Shown here: one piece after another, positions 25,715 to 33,928 of the stretch
Numbering within the stretch: the stretch's first letter is position 1
Layout: each line of letters starts with the position of its first letter
Assembly (NCBI RefSeq): GCF_900604345.1
Contig: NZ_LR026983.1
Coordinates: 124,001-188,000, forward strand
Source: Maliibacterium massiliense
GTDB taxonomy: Bacteria; Bacillota; Clostridia; Christensenellales; Maliibacteriaceae
Direction of reading: 5' to 3'
Length of the DNA stretch: 64,000 nucleotides
Notes under the pieces: model-generated
What the model was told of the DNA's origin: nothing
Seen by the model: only the letters and a program-made list of their open reading frames with translations
Databases searched by the model: none
Program-made: the position numbers and the translations under genes

Positions 25715-28114
25715 TTACGCACGCAGGGCCGCGCCAAACTGCGCACCCAGGCTGCGCACGGTTTTGTCAAAGAGCTTCTTCACCTCGTCGTCCGTCAACG
25801 TATGGTCGGCGGCGCGCAGCACCAATGTAAACGCAACGGATTTACTGTCTGGCGCCACGTGGTCACCGCGGTAAATATCAAATACCTGCGCGCGCTCCAG
25901 CAGCGCCCCGCCCGCCCGGCGGATGGCGCCAAGCATATCGCCCACGGCCACGGATTCTTCCACCACCACGGCCAAGTCGCGCGTGACCGCCGGCATGCGC
26001 GGCAGTGCCACGTAGCGCCGGTCCTCGTTGCACAGCGCGATGAGCGCCTCCATGTCCAGGTCCGCGGCATAGACGCGCTCGCTGATGCCGAACGCCTCCA
26101 GCGTATCGGGATGCACCTCGCCTATCTCGCCCACCAGCTTGCCCTGGCAATAGATCTCCGCCTTACGGCCCGGGTGCCACATCTGCGCGCCGCCCGCCTT
26201 GTATTGGCCTTCACCCGCGCCCAGCGCGTCAAACAGCGCCTCGACGATACCTTTCATATCAAAGAAATCGCCCACATTGCTGGCGATGCACAGCCGCTTG
26301 ACCTCGTCGGGCTGCTGGGCGAGCGCGTCCGCCCCCTTGGGCAGGTACACGCGGCCCGTCTCAAACAGAGAAACCTGCGCGTTGCCGCGGTTGAGGTTGA
26401 CCGCCATCACCTGCAGCACGCTGGGCAGCATCTCGGTGCGCATCACGCTGAGCTCCTCGCCCAGGGGATTGAGGATGCGCATCACGTTGCGCTTGGGGTC
26501 GTCCGCAGGCATGCGCAGCGCGTCAAGCCAGCGCGGCGTGATAAAGGAATAGGTGGTGATCTCCTGCAGCCCCTTGCCGCAGAGGAAGTCCTTGATCTTG
26601 AGCGCAGCGCGCTGCGCGGCTGAACGGCCGCCCGTCATCAGGCCACCCTCCATGAGCGTGGAAGGGATTTTATCATAGCCGTAAATGCGCAGCACCTCCT
26701 CGGCGATATCCGCCATGCCCTCCACATCGCCGCGCCAATCGGGCACGGTTACCGTGATGGCGTCCCCCTGGTGCTCCACGCCGAAAAAGAGCGCCTCCAG
26801 TATCTGGCACATGCGCTCGGCGGGAATCTCCACGCCCAAAAGAGCGTTGATCTTCTGCACCGATACGGTAAACGTTTTGGGCGGTTCGGGATTCGGATAA
26901 ACGTCAACCACGCCGCTGACCACATCGCCCGCGTCCAGCAGCTCGAACAGCTGCGCCGCGCGCTCCAGCGCCAGCGCTACCCCCGCATCGTAAACCCCCT
27001 TTTCAAAGCGTGCGGAGGCCTCGGTGCGCATACCCAGCGCGCGCGAAGTGGTGCGGATGGAGGCGCCGTCAAAATGCGCGCTCTCCAGCACGACCATTTG
27101 GGTTGCCTCCGTGATCTCGGAATTCTCGCCGCCCATCACGCCGGCAAGCGCAATGGGGCCCTCCGCATCGCAGATGGCGAGCATGCCCGCCTCCAGCGCG
27201 CGCTCCTTGCCGTCCAGCGTGCGGATGCACTCCCCCGCCTGGGCCGGGCGCACGGTAATCTTGCCGCCGCGCACGCATGCGTAGTCAAACGCGTGCATGG
27301 GCTGCCCCATCTCCAGCATCACGTAGTTGGTGATATCCACCACGTTGTTGATGGGCCGCACCCCGCAGCCGATGAGCGCCTTCTGCATCCAATCGGGCGA
27401 GGGGGCGATGCGGATATTTTTGACCACGCGTGCGCTGTAACGGGGGCACAGCTTGGCGTCCTGGATGGTTACCGACAGATATCTTTGGATATCGTCTCCG
27501 CTCTGGCGCACGTGCACGGCAGGCAGCATCAGCGCGGTGCCCAATGTGACAGCCGTTTCCCGGGCAATGCCCACCATGGACATGCAGTCGGGACGGTTTG
27601 CCAGCGTCTTAAACTCGATGATGGTATCGTTGACGCCCAGCACATCGCGCATGTCCGTGCCCACGGGCAGATCCTGCGCGAGCAGCCAAATGCCGTCCAC
27701 CGCCGAGGCGGGAAAACGCTGCGCATCGGCGTTCAGCTCCGCGCCGGAGCACAGCATGCCCCATGACGCCTCCCCGCGCAGCTTTCCTTTCTTAATATGC
27801 ACATCCCCCGGCAGGGTCGCGCCGTCCAGCGCCACGGGCACCTTGGCCCCCACGGTGACGTTCTGCGCGCCGGTGACGATCTGCACGTCCTCCCCTTGGC
27901 CCACGTCCACCTGGCACACCCACAGGTGGTCGGAATTCTGGTGGCGCGCCATGCACGTCACCTGTCCTACGACCACGCGGTCAATGTCCCTGCCCAGCTG
28001 CTCGTAGCCCTCTACCTCAGAGCCGGACATGATCATGGCGTCGCTGTATGCTTGAACGCTGATATCCTCGGGGATGACGACGTATTGTTTTAACCACGAA
28101 AGCGGTACATTCAT
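25715..28114 (-). CDS. pheT: Phenylalanyl-tRNA synthetase beta subunit
   Basis: Beta subunit of the alpha2-beta2 synthetase that charges tRNA-Phe. The EMAP/OB-fold tRNA-binding domain (about 40-150), the B3/B4 editing region with F-E-K-G-V, the B5 domain and the C-terminal ferredoxin-fold anticodon-binding domain (about 705-799) are all present in order. 799 residues, full length. It follows pheS by 20 bases, with GGAGGT before the ATG. Controlled by the phenylalanine T-box upstream of pheS. Confidence 0.96.
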   Translation of the reverse strand: MNVPLSWLKQYVVIPEDISVQAYSDAMIMSGSEVEGYEQLGRDIDRVVVGQVTCMARHQNSDHLWVCQVDVGQGEDVQIVTGAQNVTVGAKVPVALDGATLPGDVHIKKGKLRGEASWGMLCSGAELNADAQRFPASAVDGIWLLAQDLPVGTDMRDVLGVNDTIIEFKTLANRPDCMSMVGIARETAVTLGTALMLPAVHVRQSGDDIQRYLSVTIQDAKLCPRYSARVVKNIRIAPSPDWMQKALIGCGVRPINNVVDITNYVMLEMGQPMHAFDYACVRGGKITVRPAQAGECIRTLDGKERALEAGMLAICDAEGPIALAGVMGGENSEITEATQMVVLESAHFDGASIRTTSRALGMRTEASARFEKGVYDAGVALALERAAQLFELLDAGDVVSGVVDVYPNPEPPKTFTVSVQKINALLGVEIPAERMCQILEALFFGVEHQGDAITVTVPDWRGDVEGMADIAEEVLRIYGYDKIPSTLMEGGLMTGGRSAAQRAALKIKDFLCGKGLQEITTYSFITPRWLDALRMPADDPKRNVMRILNPLGEELSVMRTEMLPSVLQVMAVNLNRGNAQVSLFETGRVYLPKGADALAQQPDEVKRLCIASNVGDFFDMKGIVEALFDALGAGEGQYKAGGAQMWHPGRKAEIYCQGKLVGEIGEVHPDTLEAFGISERVYAADLDMEALIALCNEDRRYVALPRMPAVTRDLAVVVEESVAVGDMLGAIRRAGGALLERAQVFDIYRGDHVAPDSKSVAFTLVLRAADHTLTDDEVKKLFDKTVRSLGAQFGAALRA

Positions 28115-28135
28115 GATGTTCTACCTCCTTTTCGC

Positions 28136-29155
28136 TCAGAACTGCGCAAGAAAACGGATATCGTTTTCAAACAGCAGGCGCAGGTCGGTGATGCCATATT
28201 TGATGTTGGCCGTGCGGTCCAGGCCAATGCCGAAGGCAAAACCGGAGTATTCCTCCGGATCGATGCCGCAGGCGGCCAGCACCTTGGGGTTGACCATGCC
28301 GCAGCCTAGCACCTCGATCCAGCCGGTGCCCTTGCACACGCGGCAGCCCTTGCCACCGCAGAGCGAACAGGAAAAGTCCACCTCCGCGCTGGGCTCGGTG
28401 AACGGGAAGAAGCTTGGCCGGAACTTGGTGCGGGTATTCTCGCCGTAGAGCTGCTTGGCAAAGGCGTCCAGCGTGCCCTTCAAATCGCTCATGCGCACGT
28501 TCTTGTCCACCACTAGCCCCTCCATCTGGTGGAAGACCGGGCTGTGGGTTGCGTCCACCTCGTCTGCGCGGTACACGCGGCCCGGGCACACGATGCGAAT
28601 CGGCGGCTTGTGCGTGGTCATGTAGCGCGCCTGCACCGGCGAGGTGTGTGTGCGCAGCAGGATGTTGGGCGTGAAGTACAGGCTATCCTGCATATCGCGG
28701 GCCGGATGGTCCTTGGGGATGTTGAGCAGCTCAAAGTTGTAGTGGTCCTGCTCCACCTCGGGGCCCTCCACTACCTCAAAGCCCAGGCCGATGAAGATAT
28801 CCTCCATGCGGCGCTGCACAATGGTCAGCGGGTGCAGGCTGCCCTGGGACGGCACGCGCGCAGGCTCGGTGACGTCTATCGTCTCTGCGCGCAGGCGCGC
28901 CTCCTTCTCCTGCTGCCCCAGCGCGTCCAGGCGCGTTTCCAGAGCCTGCTCGATACGCCTGCGCGTATCGTTGACCATCTGGCCGAAGGCGGGGCGCTCC
29001 TCCTTGGGCAGGCCGCCCATGCTGCGCAGCACCTGCGTCAGCGCGCCTTTTTTGCCCAGGAAACGGACGCGCACCTCGTCCGCATCCGCCACGCTTGCGC
29101 ACGCTGAAAGGCCTGCAAGCGCCTCCTTTTCCATCTGCATCAGTTTTTCCTGCAT
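28136..29155 (-). CDS. pheS: Phenylalanyl-tRNA synthetase alpha subunit
   Basis: Catalytic subunit. The N-terminal coiled coil (to about 85) is followed by the class II core: motif 2 F-H-Q-M-E-G-L-V-V-D, F-R-P-S-F-F-P-F-T-E-P-S, and motif 3 G-F-A-F-G-I-G-L-D-R-T-A. A C-x2-C-x4-C-x2-C-like cluster lies in the insert before V-L-G-C-G-M-V. The ATG at 29155 puts AAGGAG at normal distance and gives 339 residues; the ATG three codons upstream lies almost on top of the ribosome site. Confidence 0.95.
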   Translation of the reverse strand: MQEKLMQMEKEALAGLSACASVADADEVRVRFLGKKGALTQVLRSMGGLPKEERPAFGQMVNDTRRRIEQALETRLDALGQQEKEARLRAETIDVTEPARVPSQGSLHPLTIVQRRMEDIFIGLGFEVVEGPEVEQDHYNFELLNIPKDHPARDMQDSLYFTPNILLRTHTSPVQARYMTTHKPPIRIVCPGRVYRADEVDATHSPVFHQMEGLVVDKNVRMSDLKGTLDAFAKQLYGENTRTKFRPSFFPFTEPSAEVDFSCSLCGGKGCRVCKGTGWIEVLGCGMVNPKVLAACGIDPEEYSGFAFGIGLDRTANIKYGITDLRLLFENDIRFLAQF

Positions 29156-29188
29156 GATATTCATCGCTCCTTTTTGGTTTGAACGCCT

Positions 29189-29490
29189 AAAAAACGCCCC
29201 TGTCGCATTTGACAGGGGCGAAAAAAGCAATCGTACTTTCTGCGCGGTACCACCCAACTTCACAAGACTCCGCGCATGCGCGGTATCCTTGCCTCATTGT
29301 GGCCCGAATAACGACGGGCCAGGCCGTCCGCGCCTACTTGTCCTGCGGCGTTAAGCGCGGAAGCTCCGAAGCGAACACGACGCCTGCAGCACCACACCCG
29401 CGCGGACGCTTGCAGCCCATGGCCTCCGCTCTCTGGAAAAATGGATGCGCGCGATAAGAAGGCGTCTCTTCTTCATCATCGCTGATAACG
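29189..29490 (-). promoter_or_regulatory. T-box riboswitch controlling pheST
   Basis: On the minus strand the T-box proper, GGGTGGTACCGCG (29255-29243), holds the UGGU that pairs with the ACCA end of uncharged tRNA. The terminator CGCCCCTGTC/GACAGGGGCG (29195-29220) with six Ts follows. Upstream, an AGAGAG motif typical of Stem I and a TTC triplet near 29370 fit a Phe (UUC) specifier. Uncharged tRNA-Phe would stabilise the antiterminator and switch pheST on. Confidence 0.9.
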
Positions 29491-29496
29491 GTTCTC

Positions 29497-29525
29497 AGTA
29501 TAGCACCCGTTCGCACAAAAAGCAA
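29497..29525 (-). promoter_or_regulatory. Promoter of the pheST T-box leader
   Basis: TTGCTT (29520-29525), a 17-base spacer, TATACT (29497-29502), directly upstream of the T-box Stem I. Confidence 0.75.
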
Positions 29526-29733
29526 GCGCGGGGGCGCGTGTACAGCTTTTAAATGGCATGCTTCTTTGGTAGCGCAGATATCCGCGGATAAGTCCATCCA
29601 ACACATACCTGTTGACAGCCCTGAAAGTGGCGCGCTGCTTACGCGGCGGCGACAAAGCGGCATCCAAGCCCCATTTCCCACGTTACGACGGTAAAACCCG
29701 CATCTTTTACGCGCGATTACACTGTGGAAAGTG

Positions 29734-29762
29734 TTGAATATACGCGGGAAAATTGCTATCAT
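29734..29762 (+). promoter_or_regulatory. Promoter of putP
   Basis: TTGAAT (29734-29739), 17 bases, TATCAT (29757-29762). The implied transcript start is about 50 bases before the putP ATG. Nothing else is visible between 29526 and 29733. Confidence 0.6.
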
Positions 29763-29818
29763 TTTACTGTATTTCTTTTTCGGCAATACAAATTGTACAA
29801 AAAAAGGGGATCACGTTT

Positions 29819-31327
29819 ATGCAGATGTCTTGGGGGATTCTTATTGCCTTTTGTCTGTACCTGCTTGTGATGTTGGGTATCGGCGTCTACTTTTACCGGA
29901 AGACGACCGGTGTGTCCGATTACATCCTCGGCGGGCGCAAGCTCAATTCCTGGGTAACGGCGCTCAGCGCCCAGGCCTCCGATATGAGCGGCTGGCTGCT
30001 GATGGGCCTGCCCGGCTCCCTCTACGCGGCCGGTCTGGGCCAGGTGTGGGTGGGGCTGGGCCTTGCGCTGGGCACCTACCTCAACTGGCGCATCGTCGCC
30101 ATGCGCCTGCGCACCTTTACGCAGGCCTACGGCGATTCGCTGACGCTGCCGGAATATTTTGAAAACCGCTTCGGCGACAAGACACGCATCCTGCGCACCG
30201 CATCCAGCGTGTTTATCACCATCTTCTTTCTGGTGTACACCGCCTCTGGCCTGGTGGCGGGCGGCAAGCTGTTCGCCACCGTGTTTCACCTCCCCTACAT
30301 CGCGGCCATGTCCATCGGCGCGCTGGTGATCCTGCTCTACACCTTCCTGGGCGGCTTTATGGCCGTGTGCTGGACGGACTTTATCCAGGGCATGCTGATG
30401 CTGGTGGCCATTGTCATCACCCCGCTTGTGGCCATCAACATACTGGGCGGCTGGGACAACGTTTCCGGCAACCTGCTCACCCAGGGCGGCGCGGGCTTCC
30501 TGAACCTCTTCAACGACGCGGCCGGCAAGCCCATGACCTTTATCGAAATCATCTCGCAGCTCGCTTGGGCGCTGGGCTACTTCGGCATGCCCCATATCTT
30601 GGTGCGCTTTATGGCCATCAAGAGCAAGGACATGATCAAAAAATCCCGCATCATCGCCACCAGCTGGGTGCTCATCTCGCTGGGCGCTGCCTGCCTGGTC
30701 GGCCTTGTGGGGCGTGCGCTGCTGCCTGAACTGCTCGCATCGGGCGCGGGCGAGACCGTGTTTATGCAGATGGTCATCAAGCTCTTCCCCTCCTTTATCG
30801 CCGGCATTCTGCTTTGCGGCATCCTGGCGGCCATCATGTCCACCGCCGATTCCCAGCTGCTGGTGACGGCGTCCTCCATCTCCAGCGACCTGTACAAGGG
30901 TCTGATCAACAAAAAGGCCTCCGACAAAAAGGTGCTGGCTGTCAGCCGCTACGCCGTGCTGGGCGTGGCGCTGCTCGCCTTCGTCTTTGCGCTGGATGAG
31001 AACTCCAGCGTCATGGACCTGGTCTCCAACGCCTGGGCCGGTTTCGGCGCAACCTTTGGGCCTGTTGTGCTGCTCTCCCTGTTCTGGAAACGTGTCACCC
31101 GCAATGGCGCGGCCGCGGGCATGGTGACGGGCGGCTTGACCGTGATCATCTGGGATATGATCCAATTTGGCGGCCAGACGCTGGGCACGATCACCGGCGT
31201 CTACTCGCTGCTTGTGGGCTTTTTGCTCTCCCTTGCGGTGATCGTTGTGGTATCGCTGGCTGGCAAGGCGCCCGCCAAGGAGATCACCGATACGTTTGAG
31301 CGGGCCAAAAAAATCACGTTGGAATAA
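29819..31327 (+). CDS. putP: Sodium/proline symporter PutP
   Basis: Solute:sodium symporter family protein that imports L-proline with Na+. The hallmark region is present: S-D-Y-I-L-G-G-R-K-L, then T-A-L-S-A-Q-A-S-D-M-S-G-W-L-L-M-G-L-P-G, and later F-G-M-P-H-I-L-V-R-F-M-A-I and M-S-T-A-D-S-Q-L-L. About 13 membrane helices span 502 residues. The ATG at 29819 follows AAGGGG; the frame is open 22 codons upstream but has no ribosome site. Monocistronic. Proline is inferred from close motif match; another small solute is possible. Confidence 0.9.
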   Translation: MQMSWGILIAFCLYLLVMLGIGVYFYRKTTGVSDYILGGRKLNSWVTALSAQASDMSGWLLMGLPGSLYAAGLGQVWVGLGLALGTYLNWRIVAMRLRTFTQAYGDSLTLPEYFENRFGDKTRILRTASSVFITIFFLVYTASGLVAGGKLFATVFHLPYIAAMSIGALVILLYTFLGGFMAVCWTDFIQGMLMLVAIVITPLVAINILGGWDNVSGNLLTQGGAGFLNLFNDAAGKPMTFIEIISQLAWALGYFGMPHILVRFMAIKSKDMIKKSRIIATSWVLISLGAACLVGLVGRALLPELLASGAGETVFMQMVIKLFPSFIAGILLCGILAAIMSTADSQLLVTASSISSDLYKGLINKKASDKKVLAVSRYAVLGVALLAFVFALDENSSVMDLVSNAWAGFGATFGPVVLLSLFWKRVTRNGAAAGMVTGGLTVIIWDMIQFGGQTLGTITGVYSLLVGFLLSLAVIVVVSLAGKAPAKEITDTFERAKKITLE

Positions 31328-31341
31328 TCGACGCGCACATT

Positions 31342-31373
31342 CGCCGCCGGGACATCTCCCGGCGGCGTTTTTG
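31342..31373 (+). terminator. Terminator after putP
   Basis: CGCCGCCGGG / CCCGGCGGCG perfect 10-bp stem, six-base loop, TTTTTG. Confidence 0.9.
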
Positions 31374-31377
31374 TTGC

Positions 31378-31426
31378 TTGACAGCGGCCCGCAGGCGGGA
31401 TAAGATACATCTATGTAATATATTAC
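31378..31426 (+). promoter_or_regulatory. Promoter with MarR-type palindromic operator
   Basis: Consensus TTGACA (31378-31383), 17 bases, TAAGAT (31401-31406). A perfect 12-bp palindrome GTAATATATTAC (31415-31426) lies at the transcript start, and flanking bases extend it imperfectly. Binding there by the MarR protein encoded next would repress its own operon. Confidence 0.75.
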
Positions 31427-31445
31427 CTAAAGGAGGCCAATGCGC

Positions 31446-31943
31446 ATGGATATGGACGCAATAGGCGCGCTGCTGGGTACGCGCAGGATGATCTTCGGCG
31501 CGCTGTTTCGCATCGCAACGCGCCTGGAGCACATCGGCAGGGACTATCTGGGGGAGCTGACCACCAAGCAGTGGTTCTTTCTGGCGGTGCTCACCAGCTT
31601 TTTTGCGCATCCCCCCACGCTCAGCGAGCTCGCGCAGGCCATGGGCACCTCCCACCAAAACGTCAAGCAGCTGGCGCTGCGGCTGGAACAAAAGGGCTTT
31701 ATTCGCATCACACCCGATGCGCGCGATGCGCGGGCGCTGCGCCTGGAGGTGATGCGCCCGCGCGCAGACGCCTACGCTCGCGCGCACGAGGCCAGGGACG
31801 CAGCGTTTATCCAGACGCTCTTTGCCGGCATCGATGCGGACGCCCTGCAGACCACCCTGCGCGCTTTGACGCGGCTGGACGAAAACCTGAGCGCCATGCA
31901 GGCCCACCGTGGAACGGAGGAACAAAGCCATGAAAACACGTAA
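31446..31943 (+). CDS. MarR-family transcriptional regulator
   Basis: 165-residue winged-helix dimer. The DNA-binding core is visible: T-L-S-E-L-A-Q-A-M-G-T-S-H-Q-N-V-K-Q-L (recognition helix), followed by L-E-Q-K-G-F-I-R-I and the wing with D-A-R-D-A-R-A-L. GGAGG lies nine bases before the ATG at 31446; another ATG six bases earlier is too close to it. It overlaps the downstream flavodoxin gene by 14 bases, forming a two-gene operon that it probably represses itself. The ligand is unknown; the partner suggests a redox or heme/flavin stress signal. Confidence 0.88.
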   Translation: MDMDAIGALLGTRRMIFGALFRIATRLEHIGRDYLGELTTKQWFFLAVLTSFFAHPPTLSELAQAMGTSHQNVKQLALRLEQKGFIRITPDARDARALRLEVMRPRADAYARAHEARDAAFIQTLFAGIDADALQTTLRALTRLDENLSAMQAHRGTEEQSHENT

Positions 31944-32469
31944 TATTTGCGTGGTCTACCAATCCAAATATGGCGCGACGCAGCGCTATGCGCAGTACCT
32001 TGCCGGGGCACTCGGTGCGGATATGCTTTCGTGCAGGGACGCGTCTGCATCCACGCTCGCCCCATATGATACGCTGCTCTACGGCGGCGGCATTTATGCC
32101 GGAGGCATCGCGGGACTGAAGCGCTTTAAAAAGACGCTGCGTGCGCTTGCCTCCCCGCGCCTGGTGCTCTTTGCCTGCGGCGCATCGCTCCCGCAGGCGG
32201 AGACGGTCGCGGCCATCCGCAGGCAAAACTGCGCGGACCTGCCTGGCGATACGCCCATCTTTTATTTGCGCGGGGCGATTTGCCCGCAGAAGATGCGCAG
32301 CGCGGATAAGCTGATGATGCGCATGCTCATGCGGATGCTGCAAAAAAAGCCCCCCGAGCAGTTGGAGCCTTGGGCGCGCGATGCCCTGACGCTGGGCATG
32401 GACACGGACGCGGACTGGGTGGACCCGCAAAACATCGCGCCCATCGTGGCATGGGTAAAGGCGCCGTAA
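31930..32469 (+). CDS. Flavodoxin-domain protein
   Basis: 179 residues with an N-terminal FMN-phosphate loop of the flavodoxin type (V-Y-Q-S-K-Y-G-A-T-Q-R-Y-A) followed by Y-D-T-L-L-Y-G-G-G-I-Y-A-G and F-A-C-G-A-S-L-P. This arrangement resembles the HemG-like flavodoxins of Firmicutes, which act as FMN-binding electron carriers or oxidoreductases. GGAGG precedes the ATG, inside the end of marR. There is no membrane segment. The substrate is not predictable from sequence. Confidence 0.82.
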   Translation: MKTRNICVVYQSKYGATQRYAQYLAGALGADMLSCRDASASTLAPYDTLLYGGGIYAGGIAGLKRFKKTLRALASPRLVLFACGASLPQAETVAAIRRQNCADLPGDTPIFYLRGAICPQKMRSADKLMMRMLMRMLQKKPPEQLEPWARDALTLGMDTDADWVDPQNIAPIVAWVKAP

Positions 32470-32546
32470 CGCCATGTAAAAGAAAAAGTGGCGCGTTACA
32501 GACCAAAGAGAATATACGCGCATTGCTGGTTGTACTTCTTTAACAG

Positions 32547-32580
32547 AAAGGCGTTGGAATCCATGGATTCCAACACCTTT
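32547..32580. terminator. Bidirectional hairpin between flavodoxin and DUF5655 genes
   Basis: A 16-base arm starting AAAGGCGTTGG (32547-32562) pairs with 32565-32580 around a CCATGG centre with one mismatch. T-richness is weak on both sides. It separates converging genes. Confidence 0.6.
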
Positions 32581-32604
32581 GTTTATATATGCGCCAGTGT
32601 CTCT

Positions 32605-33006
32605 CTACCTATGCGGCCGCTTGCACTGCGCGAAGGCGTAAGCCTCCTGCAGCCAGCCGGCAAGCTCGTCATCCAGCTGCGATGCCTCCGCCAGCAGCAC
32701 GTGATGGGTCCAGCGGTTTGGATACGGTTCCACCGCCTGCACGATGCGCGGCGCATCGACCCTGCGCGCAAGGCCAAAGGATAGAACGATGCAGTGCTCC
32801 GGCCAATCCTTCAGCCGGCGGACGGGCAGCGAGACGCAGGCGTACATGTGCCGATGATAAAACGAAATCTGCGACTTTTTGACCTGAATGGTCGTTTGCG
32901 GGAAGCGCTGCAACACAAATGCCTCCGTCTGCCTGTAACGCGCATATGCAAGCGGCCTGCCCGCAAAAAAGGACAGCAGCGCTTCCTGTACACAGGGGTC
33001 CCCCAT
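32605..33006 (-). CDS. DUF5655 domain protein
   Basis: 133 residues with no signal or membrane segment. The C-terminal part matches the DUF5655 pattern: V-K-K-S-Q-I-S-F-Y, C-V-S-L-P-V-R-R, L-S-F-G-L-A-R-R, and E-P-Y-P-N-R-W-T-H-H-V-L-L. The family has no established biochemical role; it occurs in many bacteria as a small soluble protein. The ATG at 33006 is favoured because GGGAGG lies seven bases upstream. It is monocistronic, directly after the tRNA terminator. The open frame continues through the tRNA genes upstream but cannot be coding there. Confidence 0.78.
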   Translation of the reverse strand: MGDPCVQEALLSFFAGRPLAYARYRQTEAFVLQRFPQTTIQVKKSQISFYHRHMYACVSLPVRRLKDWPEHCIVLSFGLARRVDAPRIVQAVEPYPNRWTHHVLLAEASQLDDELAGWLQEAYAFAQCKRPHR

Positions 33007-33055
33007 CTTTCGCCCTCCCATCGTCCGCACTTCTCTTAGCGCGTTTTCTTTTAAG

Positions 33056-33093
33056 AAAAAGCATGGAGACGTTTTACACGCCTCCATGCTTTT
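33056..33093 (-). terminator. Terminator of the tRNA array
   Basis: AAAAGCATGGAG and CTCCATGCTTTT form a 12-bp stem with a 13-base loop, followed by T residues on the minus strand. It abuts the CCA end of tRNA-Lys(CTT). Confidence 0.85.
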
Positions 33094-33168
33094 GGTGGAC
33101 CGCCAGGGGCTCGAACCCTGGACACCCTGATTAAGAGTCAGGTGCTCTACCAGCTGAGCTAGCGGTCC
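33093..33168 (-). tRNA. tRNA-Lys (CTT)
   Basis: Acceptor GGACCGC/GCGGTCC, D-loop AGCTCAGCTGG-type, anticodon CTT in GACTCTTAATC, T-loop GGTTCGAGCC, encoded CCA. Last gene of an eight-tRNA transcript. Confidence 0.95.
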
Positions 33169-33177
33169 GCATGATTC

Positions 33178-33251
33178 TGGAGCGGGTGATGGGAATCGAA
33201 CCCACGTAGCCAGCTTGGAAGGCTGGAACTCTACCATTGAGTTACACCCGC
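33178..33251 (-). tRNA. tRNA-Gly (TCC)
   Basis: Acceptor GCGGGTG/CACCCGC, anticodon TCC in GCCTTCCAAGC, T-loop GGTTCGATTCC, encoded CCA. Confidence 0.95.
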
Positions 33252-33255
33252 AAAA

Positions 33256-33330
33256 TGGAGCGGAAGACGAGATTCGAACTCGCGACATTCGCCTTGGCAA
33301 GGCGACGCTCTACCACTGAGCCACTCCCGC
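33256..33330 (-). tRNA. tRNA-Gly (GCC)
   Basis: Acceptor GCGGGAG paired with CTTCCGC (with a G-T), anticodon GCC in CTTGCCAAG, T-loop AGTTCGAATCT, encoded CCA. Confidence 0.95.
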
Positions 33331-33363
33331 ATAAATAAATCCAGCAATCATGTTGTTTTCAAA

Positions 33364-33448
33364 TGGTGCGGGCGAAGAGACTTGAACTCTTACGCCGCTG
33401 GGGCACTAGAACCTAAATCTAGCGCGTCTGCCATTCCGCCACGCCCGC
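33364..33448 (-). tRNA. tRNA-Leu (TAG)
   Basis: Class II tRNA with an extended variable arm (TGCCCCAGCGGCGT). Anticodon stem CTAGA/TCTAG encloses TTTAGGT, giving anticodon TAG. CCA encoded. Confidence 0.93.
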
Positions 33449-33464
33449 TTGCTCCATGAGCAAA

Positions 33465-33540
33465 TGGTGATCCATCGGAGACTCGAACTCCGGACACCCT
33501 GATTAAAAGTCAGGTGCTCTACCAACTGAGCTAATGGATC
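33465..33540 (-). tRNA. tRNA-Lys (TTT)
   Basis: Acceptor GATCCAT/ATGGATC, anticodon TTT in GACTTTTAATC, T-loop AGTTCGAGTCT, encoded CCA. Its anticodon arm matches that of tRNA-Lys(CTT) apart from the anticodon. Confidence 0.95.
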
Positions 33541-33545
33541 ATAAC

Positions 33546-33622
33546 TGGCTGGGGTGGCAGGACTCGAACCTACGCATGCGGGAGTCAAAGTCCCGTGCCT
33601 TAACCAACTTGGCTACACCCCA
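33546..33622 (-). tRNA. tRNA-Gln (TTG)
   Basis: Begins TGGGGTG, pairing with CACCCCA; anticodon TTG in GACTTTGACTC; T-loop GGTTCGAGTCC; encoded CCA. Confidence 0.95.
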
Positions 33623-33643
33623 ACGTTGGGCCACGGAAATAAA

Positions 33644-33721
33644 TGGGGTGAGTAGTGGGAGTCGAACCCACGACCTCCAGAGCCACAATCTGGCGTTCTA
33701 ACCAACTGAACCATACCCACC
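33644..33721 (-). tRNA. tRNA-His (GTG)
   Basis: Anticodon GTG in GATTGTGGCTC. The extra 5' G (33721) faces C73, the G-1:C73 identity element of tRNA-His. CCA encoded. Confidence 0.95.
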
Positions 33722-33726
33722 ATACA

Positions 33727-33803
33727 TGGCGCGCCTGAAGGGATTCGAACCCCCGGCCCACGGCTTAGAAGGCCGTTGCTCTATCCAACTGAGCTACAGG
33801 CGC
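33727..33803 (-). tRNA. tRNA-Arg (TCT)
   Basis: Acceptor GCGCCTG/CAGGCGC, anticodon TCT in GCCTTCTAAGC, T-loop GGTTCGAATCC, encoded CCA. First gene of the array. Confidence 0.95.
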
Positions 33804-33876
33804 AAGCACCGAGGCCCACCGGGGGCGGCCTTTTGCGGCGTTTTGCCAACGCCCAGAACCCGGCTGACAATATGGA

Positions 33877-33905
33877 AGTTTATCACAATCGCACAGGCCT
33901 GTCAA
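33877..33905 (-). promoter_or_regulatory. Promoter of the tRNA array
   Basis: Perfect TTGACA (33900-33905), 17 bases, TAAACT (33877-33882), about 70 bases before tRNA-Arg. Confidence 0.8.
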
Positions 33906-33928
33906 CCATTTTATGCAGATTTTATCGA

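Noticed and set aside
29334..29786. 150-codon frame across the pheST leader
   Set aside because: It runs through the T-box riboswitch, whose structure explains this sequence.
33093..33803. Regularly spaced direct similarities suggesting a repeat array
   Set aside because: They are the shared T-arms and D-arms of eight tRNA genes, not CRISPR or other repeats.
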